A DNA stretch of 64,000 bases from Gnetum montanum (lineage: Eukaryota > Streptophyta > Gnetopsida > Gnetales > Gnetaceae). Positions 45,680-56,767 of this stretch are shown here, one piece after another. The notes beneath the pieces were generated by a model that worked only from the letters and a program-made list of their open reading frames with translations, did not search any database and had not been told where the DNA came from. The stretch is from the NCBI GenBank assembly GCA_015680685.1, contig MNCI01023945.1:133450-197449 (forward strand), in the 5' to 3' direction. The position numbers and the translations under genes are program-made. Each line of letters begins with the position of its first letter. The first letter of the stretch is position 1.

Positions 45680-46854
45680 TAGCATGGTTCCCTAGGGGTA
45701 AATCATAAAAGCCTTTTCATAGCCTTAAGTGATCATAATGTGGACCTTTTAGTTTTGGCATGTCAATACATTAAGAAAAATGAAAAAAAAAAGTTTGTTT
45801 GTATGTGTGTGTAGTTGTTATGCTTGCAAGCCAAGAACTTGGATTCAAAAAGGTTGTAGATAAGGAATGATGCATTCATCATGAAAGAAAAAGTAAAGAA
45901 AGATTTCTTTAATCATGTAAGAGAAAGTAAAGAAGGACATCTCTAGGAAGCAGCAGATGTATTAGCAGATTTGGGATGAACTCAAAGAAAATTTAGAAAG
46001 AAATCTTCAAAAATAGCAAGATGTCTTTCCCCAATCAAAGATGTCTTTTATGAGCTAAAGAAATCTTTCTAAAATGTATATCAAATATAGAAAGACATTT
46101 TCCATGGAGCAAAGACATCTTCCAGGATGGAGACTTCAAAAAGACATCTTTCAGGAAACAAAGGCATCTTCCTAAATTTGAAGCCAAATTCAGAGAGATG
46201 TTTGAGGCACTATAAAGACATCTTCCATGATCATTAGTGATCATTAGCTAGCTGTTGCATGAGTTTTGAAAAGGATTTAGCAACACAATAGCTATAAGAA
46301 GACTTCATGTGCATTGGGAAAAGTGCAAACATCATTGTATTCATTATACAATCATTTGTAATCATTGAATTCTCAATTTCTCTTCATTTTCTTATCATTT
46401 TGGCATTGTAAAGTGTGTTATACCTAAATATACAAGGATCAACAAATTGAGTTCCAACCATTCCTTGTAATTCTTGTTTTTGTTGCCTTGCAGGGTTGAG
46501 TTCCTTGAGCTTGTCGGGATCCTACGAGATTGAGTTTTTGGTGCTAGGGTGCAACACTCTAGTATGGAACTTAAGATTGTAAAGGTTGTGGAAGCCTTAA
46601 AACCATATTTCCAAGCTTGATTGGATCTTGCGGGTTTGAGTGTTGGTGCTATGGTACAACACTCTAGAGTAGGGCTTGATGACTGTACATGATGTGGACC
46701 CTTCAACCACAATTTGAGTAAAAACGTTTGGAGGTGTGCTTGTGATCTACCCTCTAAGTGTCAAGTACCCAAGTTGGGAAACCACATAAATTTTTTTGTG
46801 TGCTTTGTTTGTTTAATTTTTGATTTCCAAAACTTCTAAGTTCAACGATCCACA
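45680..46854 (+). repeat. E9 5' LTR (Ty1/copia)
   Basis: It ends CCACA at 46854, two bases before an initiator tRNA-Met PBS. A reverse-oriented copy lies at 50683-51800, sharing TTCTAAGTT[CT]AACPuATC, the paired ACACTCTAG[AT] blocks, and CATTAAGAAAAATGAAAAA. AGACATCTT words fill 45925-46225. The left end is not fixed: homology between the copies runs past 45739 to at least about 45680. Confidence 0.8.
45925..46225. promoter_or_regulatory. AGACATCTT word array in E9 LTR
   Basis: Words include GGACATCTC (45938), AGATGTCTT twice near 46019-46052, AGACATTTT, AGACATCTT four times and AAGGCATCTT. TATAAAGA at 46211 and TATAAGAA at 46292 follow. It is the same word as in the gypsy-type E6 and E10 LTRs. 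Confidence 0.7.
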
Positions 46855-46856
46855 AG

Positions 46857-46869
46857 TGGTATTGGAGCC
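46857..46869 (+). other. E9 primer-binding site, initiator tRNA-Met
   Basis: TGGTATTGGAGCC, against the canonical TGGTATCAGAGCC, lies two bases past the LTR. This is standard for plant copia elements. Confidence 0.8.
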
Positions 46870-46908
46870 TGGTACTTTTTGTTTCATCATAAACTTCAAG
46901 AGTGAAAA

Positions 46909-48650
46909 ATGGAGGGGACTTCTTATACAAAGCCACCCATGGTTAATGGATTTAACTTCACCTATTGGAAAGCCTGAATGCAAGGGTTTTTCAAATCCAT
47001 GGAGTTTGAAGTTTGGAAGTAAATCTTGGAAGGCTACACTCCACCCATTGATGATACCACCGACATCATCAAGCATTGCAACAAATGCTCACAAGAAGAA
47101 AAGGATAAGTTCATGTTTGATTCAAAAGAAAAAAATTGTATATATTATGCTTTGAATAAATATGAATTTAATAGGATAGTAGGATGTAAAACGACTAAAG
47201 AAATTTGGCAAACTTTAGAATCTACTTATGTAGGAACCTCTATTGTCAAGCAGTCAAAATTGTTAGTTCTACAAAGTGAATATGATAAACTCAAAATGTG
47301 AGAAGGTGAGAAAATAAAGGATTATTTTTCTAGAGGTAATGATCTTGTTATATCCATTAGAGGCATGGGAGAATACCTTCTGAAAAGAAACACCATCATC
47401 AAAATGATTACAACTCTACAACTAGAGTTCTAGTCTTAGGTCATAGCCATGGAGGAAATCAAAGATTTCTCAACTTTGAAAGGAACTTCAAAGTGCTCTC
47501 ATTTCCTATTAAATGAATCTTATAAGCAAAGGATCATTTCAAGAAAAACCTATAGCTCTAAAGATTATCTCTAAGGAGTAGGAGGTCAATGAGCATGATG
47601 ACAGTAGTGAAGAGGATGCCCTTCTTACCAAGAAGCTTCAACAACTAATTTCTAGGAAGAATAAAGGGGCATATCCACAAAGATTCAATCATCCTAAAGG
47701 AAAATAAAGAGATAAGAACATTTTAAACCCTTAGTTAGATTTTTCTTCTATATAATGTTGGATGTGTGGAGGTAGAGGTCATGTGATCTTCGAATGTCCT
47801 AGTAGCCTTAGGGTGCAATACAAGAATAAATCCCTTAAAGAAGCAAAGAAAACTAACTTCTATATAAGTTGGGATGATGGGAAATAGAGTGAAGAAGAAG
47901 TGGAGGAAGATGAAAAAATTTCTCAACTCATCTGCATGACCCTCACTAATGGTAATTCATTAGATGATGAACTAAATGAATATGAAAGGTATGATTTATT
48001 ATGTAAAGAACTTTTGAATTTTCAAAATCTTTAGACTAAGTTAAATAAAAAATTTAAATCTAAAGAACATGAAATATCTTTGTTAAATTTAACTATTTCC
48101 AGTCTTGATAAACAACTCTCAAACCTAAAGGCTAAGAATGAGAAGCTAACCTTATCTTTAGAATAGGCCAAAGTGGAAGTTGCGGATGCTAAACTAAGAA
48201 ATAAATAATTAATGAAGGAAAAGGAGTTTCTTCAAATGGTGCTTAGGCAAGGAAGAAACCCACAAGAAAAAAGTGGACTTGAATGTTGCCACCAAGAAGA
48301 GGAACCTTCATCACATCTAAAGAAACCATCAAAGAACAAGCAATCTACATCAAGGGAAGCTTCAGCCCAACATAAAACTCCTCAAAGGTTTGGTCCTTCT
48401 AGTTATTTTTTCAATAGGATAATTACATGTTATTATTGTAACAAGATTGGACATTAACAAAGGAAGTAAAATCTAAATTTTTATCACATGAGTACATGGA
48501 CATATCACAAGAATTCTTGGTTTTATGAAAATGCACCGAGAAAGGGTTTTACATGGGGTCACAAAGAAGATTGGAAGTCAACCCAAAGGACCAAGGCTAT
48601 CAGAAAATGAATGGAGAATTAAATAAGACCAAGGGCATTAAGACACCTTT
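46909..48650 (+). pseudogene. E9 Ty1/copia gag remnant (SIRE/Maximus-like layout)
   Basis: The start is MEGTSYTKPPMVNGFNFTYW at 46909, typical of plant copia gag. IYYALNKYEFNRIVGCKTTK, EIWQTLESTYVGTSIVKQSK and LLVLQSEYDKLKM (47026-47301) form the gag (UBN2-like) domain. An intact zinc knuckle, C-x2-C-x4-H-x4-C, spans 47756-47797. A helical Leu/Lys-rich tract (47990-48210) and a second knuckle, CYYCNKIGH at 48428 with the last Cys lost, follow. This two-knuckle, coiled-coil layout recalls the long gags of SIRE-type elements. Stops are frequent. No protease, integrase or RT follows: recognisable copia sequence ends near 48650. Confidence 0.8.
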
Positions 48651-49161
48651 CTTAATAAATTTGTAAGAGGAAGTCATGCATTGTACATTGGGGAAGTTCA
48701 GTTCAAAGAAGATTCCTCAAGAGAGGAAACACATTCCTTAGCTCTTTAGACCCCATCATCTTTTGACAACATGACAAGTATATAGAGGTAAGCTTTCTTT
48801 CTATTTTCAAGGTTTAATTAAGACTATAAACAAATGGAAGCCTTCCAAAACTTGATTTTTACTTTTGAAAAAAGACGTCTTTTAAAAGTGAAAGTTGTCT
48901 TTGCCAAGACACCAAGGTGTCTTTGACAAAACAAAGATGTCTCTTTAGTTTTTTTTGTTTGTTGTGGAAAAGGCATCTTCGATGAATGAAAGACATCTCC
49001 TACATTTTTACATGTAAAAAAGACATCTTTTTGTTGAAAAATATGTCTCAGTTTTTTTCAAAACCCACATTTGCCCATGATTATAAAAGACAACACGCTC
49101 ATTTTTTTTCCTATTCTTCCACAAAGATCCCATAGAGACAACTAGGGATCCATCATTTGCA
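48651..49161 (+). promoter_or_regulatory. AGACATCTT array and TATA box ahead of accessory ORF
   Basis: About eight words lie at 48880-49030 (AAAGACGTC, AAAGATGTC, AGGCATCTTC, AAGACATCTC, AAAGACATC and others). GATTATAAAAGACAAC follows (TATA at 49082-49089), and an ATG at 49162. The layout matches the U3-to-TATA order of the LTRs, yet no LTR border is visible here. It may be an LTR relic joined to another element's ORF, or an internal promoter. Confidence 0.5.
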
Positions 49162-49534
49162 ATGATTTTGGTAGATATGACCTACAAGAAGGTTGGTACA
49201 TCCAGAAATCCTTCCAAGAAATGTGCAAGAGGAAGTTCTAGTAGTGGACCACTGTCATACACTCCTCAGTTTTCTAGTTCAAATGCTTAGCATAGGTTTG
49301 AAATGACAAGAACTACTATTATTGTTTATGAGCATTCTCTTAATTTCCCTCTACATAGACAACAAGCTTTATTGGATTATTTTAAGCTTTTGAATTGGAC
49401 TACATTTGTTTCCATGAATTTTCTTGTACCTCAAGTGTTAATTCAAGAATTCTACTATAACATTATTATTTTTGCTAATCTTGTGGGGGCTTTTACATCC
49501 ACTGCTGATGGGATTGTTGTTGAAGTATCTCCTT
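49162..49534 (+). pseudogene. Accessory ORF fragment, putative plant transposon protein type
   Basis: The frame from 49162 has a Ser/Lys-rich start (TSRNPSKKCARGSSSSG), one stop at about 49288, and then 77 open codons. These include QQALLDYFKLLNWTTFVSMN and QEFYYNIIIFANLVGAFTST before DGIVVEVSP. The W-x-x-F... QEFY-x-N... G-x-V pattern resembles the N-terminal part of the E4 accessory ORF class and the proteins named putative plant transposon protein. It is cut at 49534 by E7-type sequence. Confidence 0.5.
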
Positions 49535-50580
49535 GAATTATGAAAGCAATTCCTTGAAATTGACATGAGGATTCTTCTCTTGAATTAAATTGTCTTCAAA
49601 GCCAATGCTCTAATACTAATATGATAAGGAGCTTCCTTGGATTCCATAATTCAAGATCACTTAAGATCAAATAACTATCTCAAATTTATAATTAAATAAC
49701 AAAGAAAAAGAAGATATTTGTTCTCACTTGAGAAAATGAATACAAAACACAAAGAAAAAATCAACTGTCAAGGACAAATAAGTAATTCAATCAAACACTT
49801 ACTCCACACTCAATGCAAGTAGATCAACAAGGATGATCACTCACTCACTCAAGATTACTGTTATGAGTCTCTCTTTCCACTCTTATGAGTACCTCAAATC
49901 ATAATAATTTCTTTCTCTTTTATATTTAATTTGTTTGGGTCTTTATATAATCTTTCACTACTATTGAGATGCTTTAAAAATCACTCTTATAAAAAAAAAT
50001 GCATTTTGTAGAGCTACAAGTGAGTATGAACCATAGTTATTCTCATAGTTTGTATACTACATCTGCACATAGTTGCACTAGTAGAATATCAATTAATTCT
50101 ACCTCTATTTCTGATGAAGCTACAACTCTGCTATAATATTACTAGAACATTAGAAGACTTGCAACTTTGAGACTGTGGTGCACTACAACTCATAGTGACT
50201 CAAATCGTCTCTTATAGCTTAAAAACATATGAATCTATTAATTAAAATAAACTATGGAAAATTGCAACTCATAGTTGTTCATAAGTCTAGGCTATGACTT
50301 ACTACAACTCATAATGACCTTGCAAGTTTTCACTGGATACTAGAAAACATATGAAAATGACTTAGACAAGAAACTATGGTAGGTTGTGACCCATAGCTAC
50401 TCATAGAATCAAATTACAATCCATTGAAACATGTAGCGTACTCATAGTTACATATTTGGGTTATAAAAAATACACAAGTGACTTTAAACAAACTAATAAA
50501 CATAGAAATATGACTCCTAACACTATCAAGACATATTTTGAATAAGAATTACCTTTAAGAGTTTGTTGATATCCTCATTT
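49535..50580 (-). repeat. E7-type 5' LTR with PBS and leader stub
   Basis: 50580-49622 (minus) is an LTR of the E7 family. A PBS (TAGTATTAGAGCATTG, 49604-49619) and about 65 bp of leader matching 35025-35090 follow, and then the sequence ends abruptly at 49535. So only the first 1 kb of an element remains. Confidence 0.85.
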
Positions 50581-50682
50581 ATTAGTAGTCAATGATAGAT
50601 TGTAAGTAGAGTCAAAGTAATTAGGTGACAAGTAGTTGAAAATTTGATAGTTAAGCCATTGCTATGTTGTCATCCTTATTAT

Positions 50683-51800
50683 TGTAGATTGTTAAACTTA
50701 GAAGGGGGAGGGGGGAATGAGTAAGTTTCCCATATTGAACCTTTATGGAACAAAGCACACACACAAATTTACATGGTTCCTCAAATTGGGTACTCCATAC
50801 TCGAAGGGTATATTGCAAGCACACCTTTGAACTTTGTTTCTCTTAAAATGTGATTGAAGGGTCCACATCCTATATAATCTTCAAGCTCTACTCTAGAGTG
50901 TTATACCATAGCACCAATCACTTAACCCCTCAAAGTCTTGTTAGGCTTGGAAATGTGTTTTCAAGGCTTCCATAGCCTTTACAATCTTGAGTGCTACACT
51001 GGAGTGTTATACCACAACACCAACAACTCAATCCCATAGGATCCCGACAAGCTCAAGCACATCAACCTTGCAGGGTAATAAGAATAATAATTACAAGGAA
51101 GAATTGCAACTTAGTTTGCTGATCCTTGTACAATTAGGTACAACAAGCTTTACAAAGCCAAAATGATAATACAATGAGGAGCAAAAGATACTTCAATGAT
51201 TACAAATGATTGTACAATGAATACAATAATGCTTGCCCATTTCCCAATGCACATCAAGTCTTCTTATAGTTTTAGTGTTTCTAAATCCATCTCAAAACTT
51301 GTGCAATGACTAGCTAATGATCAATACTAATCATGGGAGACATCTCCTTCTCGTGCTTGAGACTTCTCTTTGAATTTTCCTTCAATACTAGAAAGATGTC
51401 TTTTTGAACTCTCCATCATGGAAGATGTCTTTTTCTTTTGGAATACATCTTTCTAAACTTGATCTACATTTTGTAAAGACGTCTTTGCCTCATGAAAGAT
51501 ATCTTTGTCTAAGAAAGACATCTTGCTATTTCTGAAGGCATCGTTGTCTAGGTTCATTTCAATTCTGCCAAGACGTCTACTGCTTCCCAAAGACATCTTT
51601 CTTCACTTTTTTTGCATGATGAATCCTTCATTCCTTGTGTCCATAAATTTGCTCAATCCAAGTTCTTGTCTTGCAAGCATAACAACTACACACACATACA
51701 AACAAACATGTTTTTCATTTTTCTTAATGTTTTGACATACCAAAACCAAAAGGTTTACAGTTATGGTATAAAGGTAAGAAGGCCTAATTGAATGCTATCA
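50683..51800 (-). repeat. E9-family LTR, reverse orientation, apparently solo
   Basis: The reverse complement aligns with 45680-46854. The 3' end is at 50683 (TCTACA on the minus strand), with no PBS after it, so it is a 3' or solo LTR. The AGACATCTT array is at 51335-51600. The right border is uncertain beyond 51738. Confidence 0.8.
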
Positions 51801-52943
51801 AGTTAACCATGTCTTGATAAAACTCATTTACATTTTATCTTTGAAGCACATGTATGTGTTATCATTTATTAGTCTTATTCATTAATAACAATTATTAGTA
51901 GAATAAATAAAATTTTACCTCATAGTTAAAGACATAGTACAATGGTTGGGGCACTAATCTTCTTTGTGTTATGCTACCATTCCTAATGAGTTTCCTTTAT
52001 GCCTAAAAAAACTTATGAATTAGCATAGTTTTCTTTGTGCTAAAAAACTTTTATGGATTAGCATTAAAGTAAAGTAAATCAAGGATTTAACAATGATTTT
52101 CTAAAACTAAAATAAAATTGAAATTTTTACTTATGTTCAATAAAATCCCTTGGATCTATTTGACCTATTTAGAATTTCTTTTATGATTTTTTTAAATTTA
52201 TAACTTAGTGCTATCTACTAGAATCAAACATGTGAATTGGGGTTACCAAGCAAAGACTCTTATCACTTAGCTAATACTTCATTGTTAGTTGTCTACCTTT
52301 AGAAAGGATGGTTAGTTTTCTACCTAGGGTTGGTGCCAATATGATATGTAGCACCCCATGTATCTAACCCCTTGGTCTATCTTTATTTATCTCTTATAAT
52401 CTTTCCTTGATTTTTTTCTTTTGGGTAGGATTTGATCTCATGACCTTCCTTGCATTTGTGATGAATTATTTTTAAGATCTTTAATGATCTTGTAATAACC
52501 CTTGCCTTTTTATTAATTTTAAACTTTCTTTTTGAAAATATTCTTGTTTTAAAATTTTTCCTTCTAGAAATAGCTAATATATTTTTGTAAATTATTTTTA
52601 TTAAGCTTTTTGGATTAGATAATATTGATTTCTTGGTGTTTCTTCCTGAGAACATGTTAATAAGAATGCTAAAAAATGATGTAGATAGCAATTGGATATT
52701 TTGGAAAATATTATATTTTCATTATATTTAGTTAAGGATTAATTCTATTTCTTTCTTTATGTAAATTTAGGCTATTCTATTAATGATTGGACTCTAAGTG
52801 AATGTTTATATCTATTATGATATCTGTCATAGTGATATTCCAATGTAAATAATTGTTTCTATGTTGGTTGGAAGCTCAGATTGTATATTAAGTTGAGACT
52901 TATATTTTTATATATTAATTTTTCATTCTTGTGATTCTCTCTC

Positions 52944-52990
<47 letters not shown>

Positions 52991-53239
52991 AATTTAGTAT
53001 CTCTTGGTACTTCATTAGATTTAACTTTATGTATTGTAGACCCTAATTTGTGAAGATAGAGTACCTAAATTCTAGGCTTATTCTCCTTCTATAATTATAA
53101 TTATCATGTTCATTACTCATTAATTCATATACATATATTTCTTTATACTTTTAAATATTTCTCATACCTTGTTCTATAATTCTAGTTCTTTTTATAGTCA
53201 TTTTTCTTAGTCTTTCCCATGTCTTTTAATGCCTCTATA
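51801..53239. other. Unassigned AT-rich region with CT microsatellite
   Basis: No protein match. The 102-codon Lys/Ile-rich minus frame at 52383-52691 looks like chance in AT-rich DNA. A word repeat, [CA]TTATG[AG]ATTAGCAT, occurs at 52009 and 52051. Confidence 0.4.
52936..52990 (+). repeat. (CT)n microsatellite
   Basis: About 27 CT units with two small interruptions. Confidence 0.95.
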
Positions 53240-53475
53240 GTGGCATTTCTCATCACCATGACTCATGGTGAAGGCATTGGTGAAGACCACGATTCATTAT
53301 GTGATTGTGATTCTTAATCATAACTTAACCATGTGTTGGGGGGAGGTCATGGTCTTCGACTATGACTATACCATAGGTTATGGTTTTAGAGTTATTCTAA
53401 ATCCAAGTTAAGGTGCATATTTCTTAGGTTATGATATTGACCATGACTCATAATGAGGTTGTGGTCTAGACCATG
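53240..53475. repeat. CATGA/TCATG palindromic word array, left of E10
   Basis: The words CACCATGACTCATGGTG (17-bp palindrome, 53255-53271), GGTCATGGTC, CCATAGGTTATGG, GACCATGACTCATAATG and GTCTAGACCATG are crowded here. The array resumes on the far side of E10. Confidence 0.65.
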
Positions 53476-54418
53476 TGATGTGAAGCCTACCCTAATAGAC
53501 CACAAAAGGATCCATTCCACATGCTTCCTAACCAAATTTCCTCATAAAATAAGAACACAATGAAATGGAGAAAATATCCCTTTTTATACAAGAAAGTATT
53601 AAAATATAGGGTAATACATCAAAGTTGAGGAGCTTAGCTTAACTCAAACCTCTTAAAGGATCTTAGAAGTTACACATATCTCCTTTCAATCCTCAACTAC
53701 TCACAGTAGAGCCAAGATCAAGATAAGACACTTATAAGAGATTCTCTCAATCTCTCTCAAGTGCTCTCCCTTACCTCTCACTCAAATTCTCTTGCATAAT
53801 CTCTCTTCTTGCATAGACTTTCAAGAGACCTATCAAATCTCTCACTTGACTTTCCCCTCTCTTCCAATTGCCCAAACTTAGGTGTTGAACTATTATTTAT
53901 AGCTTCTTGATGTGACCTTTCATATTCCCTTGCATTTAAAAATACAAATTAATTTCCATTTCTAATCTAAGACATCTTGGACTTGTGGGAGGCATCCCAA
54001 CCAAAAATAGCTAGATGTCAAATGAAACATATTAGAACTAAAGGAGATGTCTTGCTAAAGATTGAGATGTCTTGGGGTTGACTGAGATATCTTAAAAGTA
54101 GCTAGGATTTCTTGGCTCAGGATGAGACATTTAAAGAATGCATGAGACATCTTAGATGTAGTTGAGACGTCTCGCTTGCTAGTGTCAAACACCAAAATGC
54201 TTGTTTTCAAGTGTGGAACCTTCTAACACCTCTAAAAATGCCACCATTAATCCTAGAACCTCCTAAAATCATTAAAATAGAATCAGAACACCCCCAAACA
54301 TGTTAAAACATCATATAATCATCATAAAAAAATCAACACAAGAAGACATACACAAATAGGGCTCACATATCTAAAATACATTGAGGATTACATAAGTGGT
54401 AAATGATATCCTCATCAT
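53476..54418 (-). repeat. E10 3' LTR (chromovirus)
   Basis: It is a direct repeat of 56768-57726. Left end TGATGTGAAGCCTACC. On the minus strand it begins TGATGAGGATATC after the purine tract GGGTGGAAGAGA. The AGACATCTT array is at 53968-54180, and a minus-strand TATAAATA lies near 53896. The element is flanked by CCATG (53471-53475) and CCATA (57727-57731), a one-mismatch 5-bp target-site duplication. Confidence 0.9.
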
Positions 54419-54431
54419 CTCTTCCACCCAT

Positions 54432-54930
54432 AAAAATATCAGGCTTAATGATCTTTCATAATTTGGAAGGTATTGTGCCCCTAGGACTCAAGGCTATCAT
54501 ACTTACTAAAATAATCAAGACTCAATGCATCAAAAATATGAGAATGAATATGAATTAAGGTTTTTATTTTGAGCTTCCCTTACTCATGAAGGCTTGTCCT
54601 CATGTCCCACCATGCTTCCTTCATTTGAGCATGTCCTTGAAATGCTTTCCTTACATCCCCATGATGACTCAAACCTATACAAAAGTGGTACAAGAATCTA
54701 TAAAAATAATTATTATCATCAATCCATGGAGTGGGTATCCTTGTCCAATGCCCAAATACCAATATTATTTCTCCACTTGTTACCAACTAATCTTCCTTAC
54801 TCTTTTAGCAACCCCATACAATACAAATTTTAGCCCTGAACTTACACAAGTACCCAAAAGCATCAGCCAACATACTACAACCATCAACACCCAAGATTGG
54901 ACAATAGCAAAGGTAACCTTCTTTTCATTT
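54432..54930 (-). other. Unrecognised 3' internal part of E10
   Basis: Between the protease and the 3' LTR about 500 bp hold short minus frames (63 and 68 codons) and antisense plus frames up to 116 codons. None shows RT, RNase H or integrase motifs. The pol genes appear deleted. Confidence 0.45.
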
Positions 54931-55470
54931 ATATGAGACTCCAAAGAAAATTTTATCATCATAAATAACATTCATCCTTATAATCTCATTAGAGCTAGGA
55001 AGCATCAATGAAGAATTCAAGTCACCAACCTTACTATCAATAATAGTGGACAACAACCTAAACTTATGATTATATTGCCTCATAGTCCAACTATCATTTT
55101 CTCCATCAAAGATAGCTTTATGATCATAATTCCTTGGTCTACCAAATATGAGATTTGAATAATCAATACATAATACATCATAAAGAATATGATCATGAAA
55201 ATTTTGAATGAAATAGTTAATAAGGAAATGTTCCTTAACTTTCTTATTATGATTCTTCATTAACCAATGCACTTAGTATGCATTAGGATGATGAATTGTA
55301 GCTAAATGCAATAACTTCATAGCCTTGGTAAAAATTACATTTTCTTCTACTCCACTATCAATGAGCATACTTAAGGAATGAACTTTAACATCACAATGAG
55401 TTCTAAAAAAAATCTTCTTGATACCATCCTCATTGACTCTAACATGTCCACCGAAAGTACAACTATTCAA
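54931..55470 (-). pseudogene. E10 protease remnant
   Basis: The open frame 55273-55470 reads FFRTHCDVKVHSLSMLIDSG and EENVIFTKAMKLLHLATIHH: the catalytic D-S-G is intact. The next frame (54925-55272) continues with EHFLINYFIQNFHDHILYDV and NLIFGRPRNYDHKAIFDGEN, the typical chromovirus C-terminal half (in the family L-L-G-R-P-W-x-x-D). One stop near 55272 splits the two. It is the best-kept protease in the window. Confidence 0.85.
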
Positions 55471-56648
55471 CTCACTTTGATTAACAATGTATAAAGGATC
55501 AAGTTCACATACCTTCTTTGAAGATTTAGGCTCATCCTCTTACATAGTTTGAATTTCCTTACCCTTAGAGGCATCCTTCTTATTAGACTTTTTATACTTT
55601 CATTATTTGTGAATTGATTCACCACAATTATAACATATATCTTTACCTTGATCTTTACCTCTTGGAAATCATTCCCTTCTTCTTTCCCTTCTTGGAGAAA
55701 TAGGCTTCCATTCTTTCTTATTTTGCTCATATTTGCCATCTTCCTTAGATGATTTCCTTGAATTGTGAATTATGTCTTTCTCATTCCTTTTAATCTTCAT
55801 CCTTTTTTAAGCCTGATTTTCATTTTAGCCTTGAGAGAAAGATCATAGGCTTTATCAAGAGTATCAAGCTCATTGAATTCTAATTCTTACTGATAGTGCA
55901 TCCTTAATCCACTAATGAAGTTAGAATCTTGTTCATATTTCATGTAATTAACATTAGTCTTTTGCAAAGTTTTACAAAATTCAACATAATAAACTTTTAC
56001 CTCTTGATCTCCTTGTTTGAGAAATTTGAGCTTCTTGATGACTTCATGATGAAAGGATGTCTTCTTAAACTTTTGTTTTAGTATGAATTATATAAGTTTC
56101 CAACTCTTAATAGGCATTCCATGTTCAAAGTTCTTGAGACATTCCTTGTCCCACCATTTGGCTACTAATCCTTTAAGTTTTCTCTTAACAACATGAATCA
56201 TTGACTTACTAGAAAGTTGTTCAACAAGAAAATACTAATTTAAAATTCTAAGACAAGAAAGAAAGAGATTTGTACCTTCAATACCTTTAAATATGGAAAT
56301 ATATACATCAGGAACTCTTATAGTAATTTGTCATATCTTTACAGATGTTTCATCATTATTTCCTCATTATTATGAAGAAAAGGAAATCTGTAGTCATACC
56401 TTTGTGTTATAGTCTCTTCTCTCCTAGGAGTCCTTTGATCATTTCTTTCTATATATTTTGGCATATATGAAAAAGGATTCTTCTTGAATTTTCTATTCAC
56501 TTCTTCTTGAAGCTTATTTAAAATATTGATGCTTGTAAATCATTACTGTAGGAAGGACTTGTATTTTAGCAACAAAATCCTTAAGGAAATCTTTGAGATC
56601 TTGAAGTGCTTATCCAAGATCTTGATTAGTCTTCTTCTTAAGAGCCAT
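55471..56648 (-). pseudogene. E10 gag remnant
   Basis: The start is at 56648 (minus), MALKKKTNQDLG. The core is well kept: MIHVVKRKLKGLVAKWWDKE, GMPIKSWKLI, FILKQKFKKTSFHHEV, YYVEFCKTLQKTNVNYMKYE and LDKAYDLSLKAKMKI (about 55820-56220). The zinc knuckle near 55605-55640 reads CYNCGESIHK followed by stops, with the final Cys lost. Overall order is gag then protease, as in E6. Confidence 0.8.
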
Positions 56649-56751
56649 ACCTTCCTTAGGTTTTCCAAATTATAAGTGGTTGTAAAGCTTCAAAATTATT
56701 CAAAAGCTTGATGGAGATCAATAATTCAATTGTTGAAATCTCCAAAACAAG

Positions 56752-56765
56752 TGCTATAATACCAA
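56752..56765 (-). other. E10 primer-binding site, initiator tRNA-Met type
   Basis: On the minus strand TTGGTATTATAGCAC lies about two bases from the LTR end. Confidence 0.7.
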
Positions 56766-56767
56766 TC

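Noticed and set aside
52383-52691. 102-codon Lys/Ile/Ser-rich minus frame
   Set aside because: No motif, and composition as expected from AT-rich DNA. Not supported as a gene.
54586-54936. 116-codon plus frame with a hydrophobic stretch
   Set aside because: Lies inside E10 on the opposite strand, with no motif and no start context.
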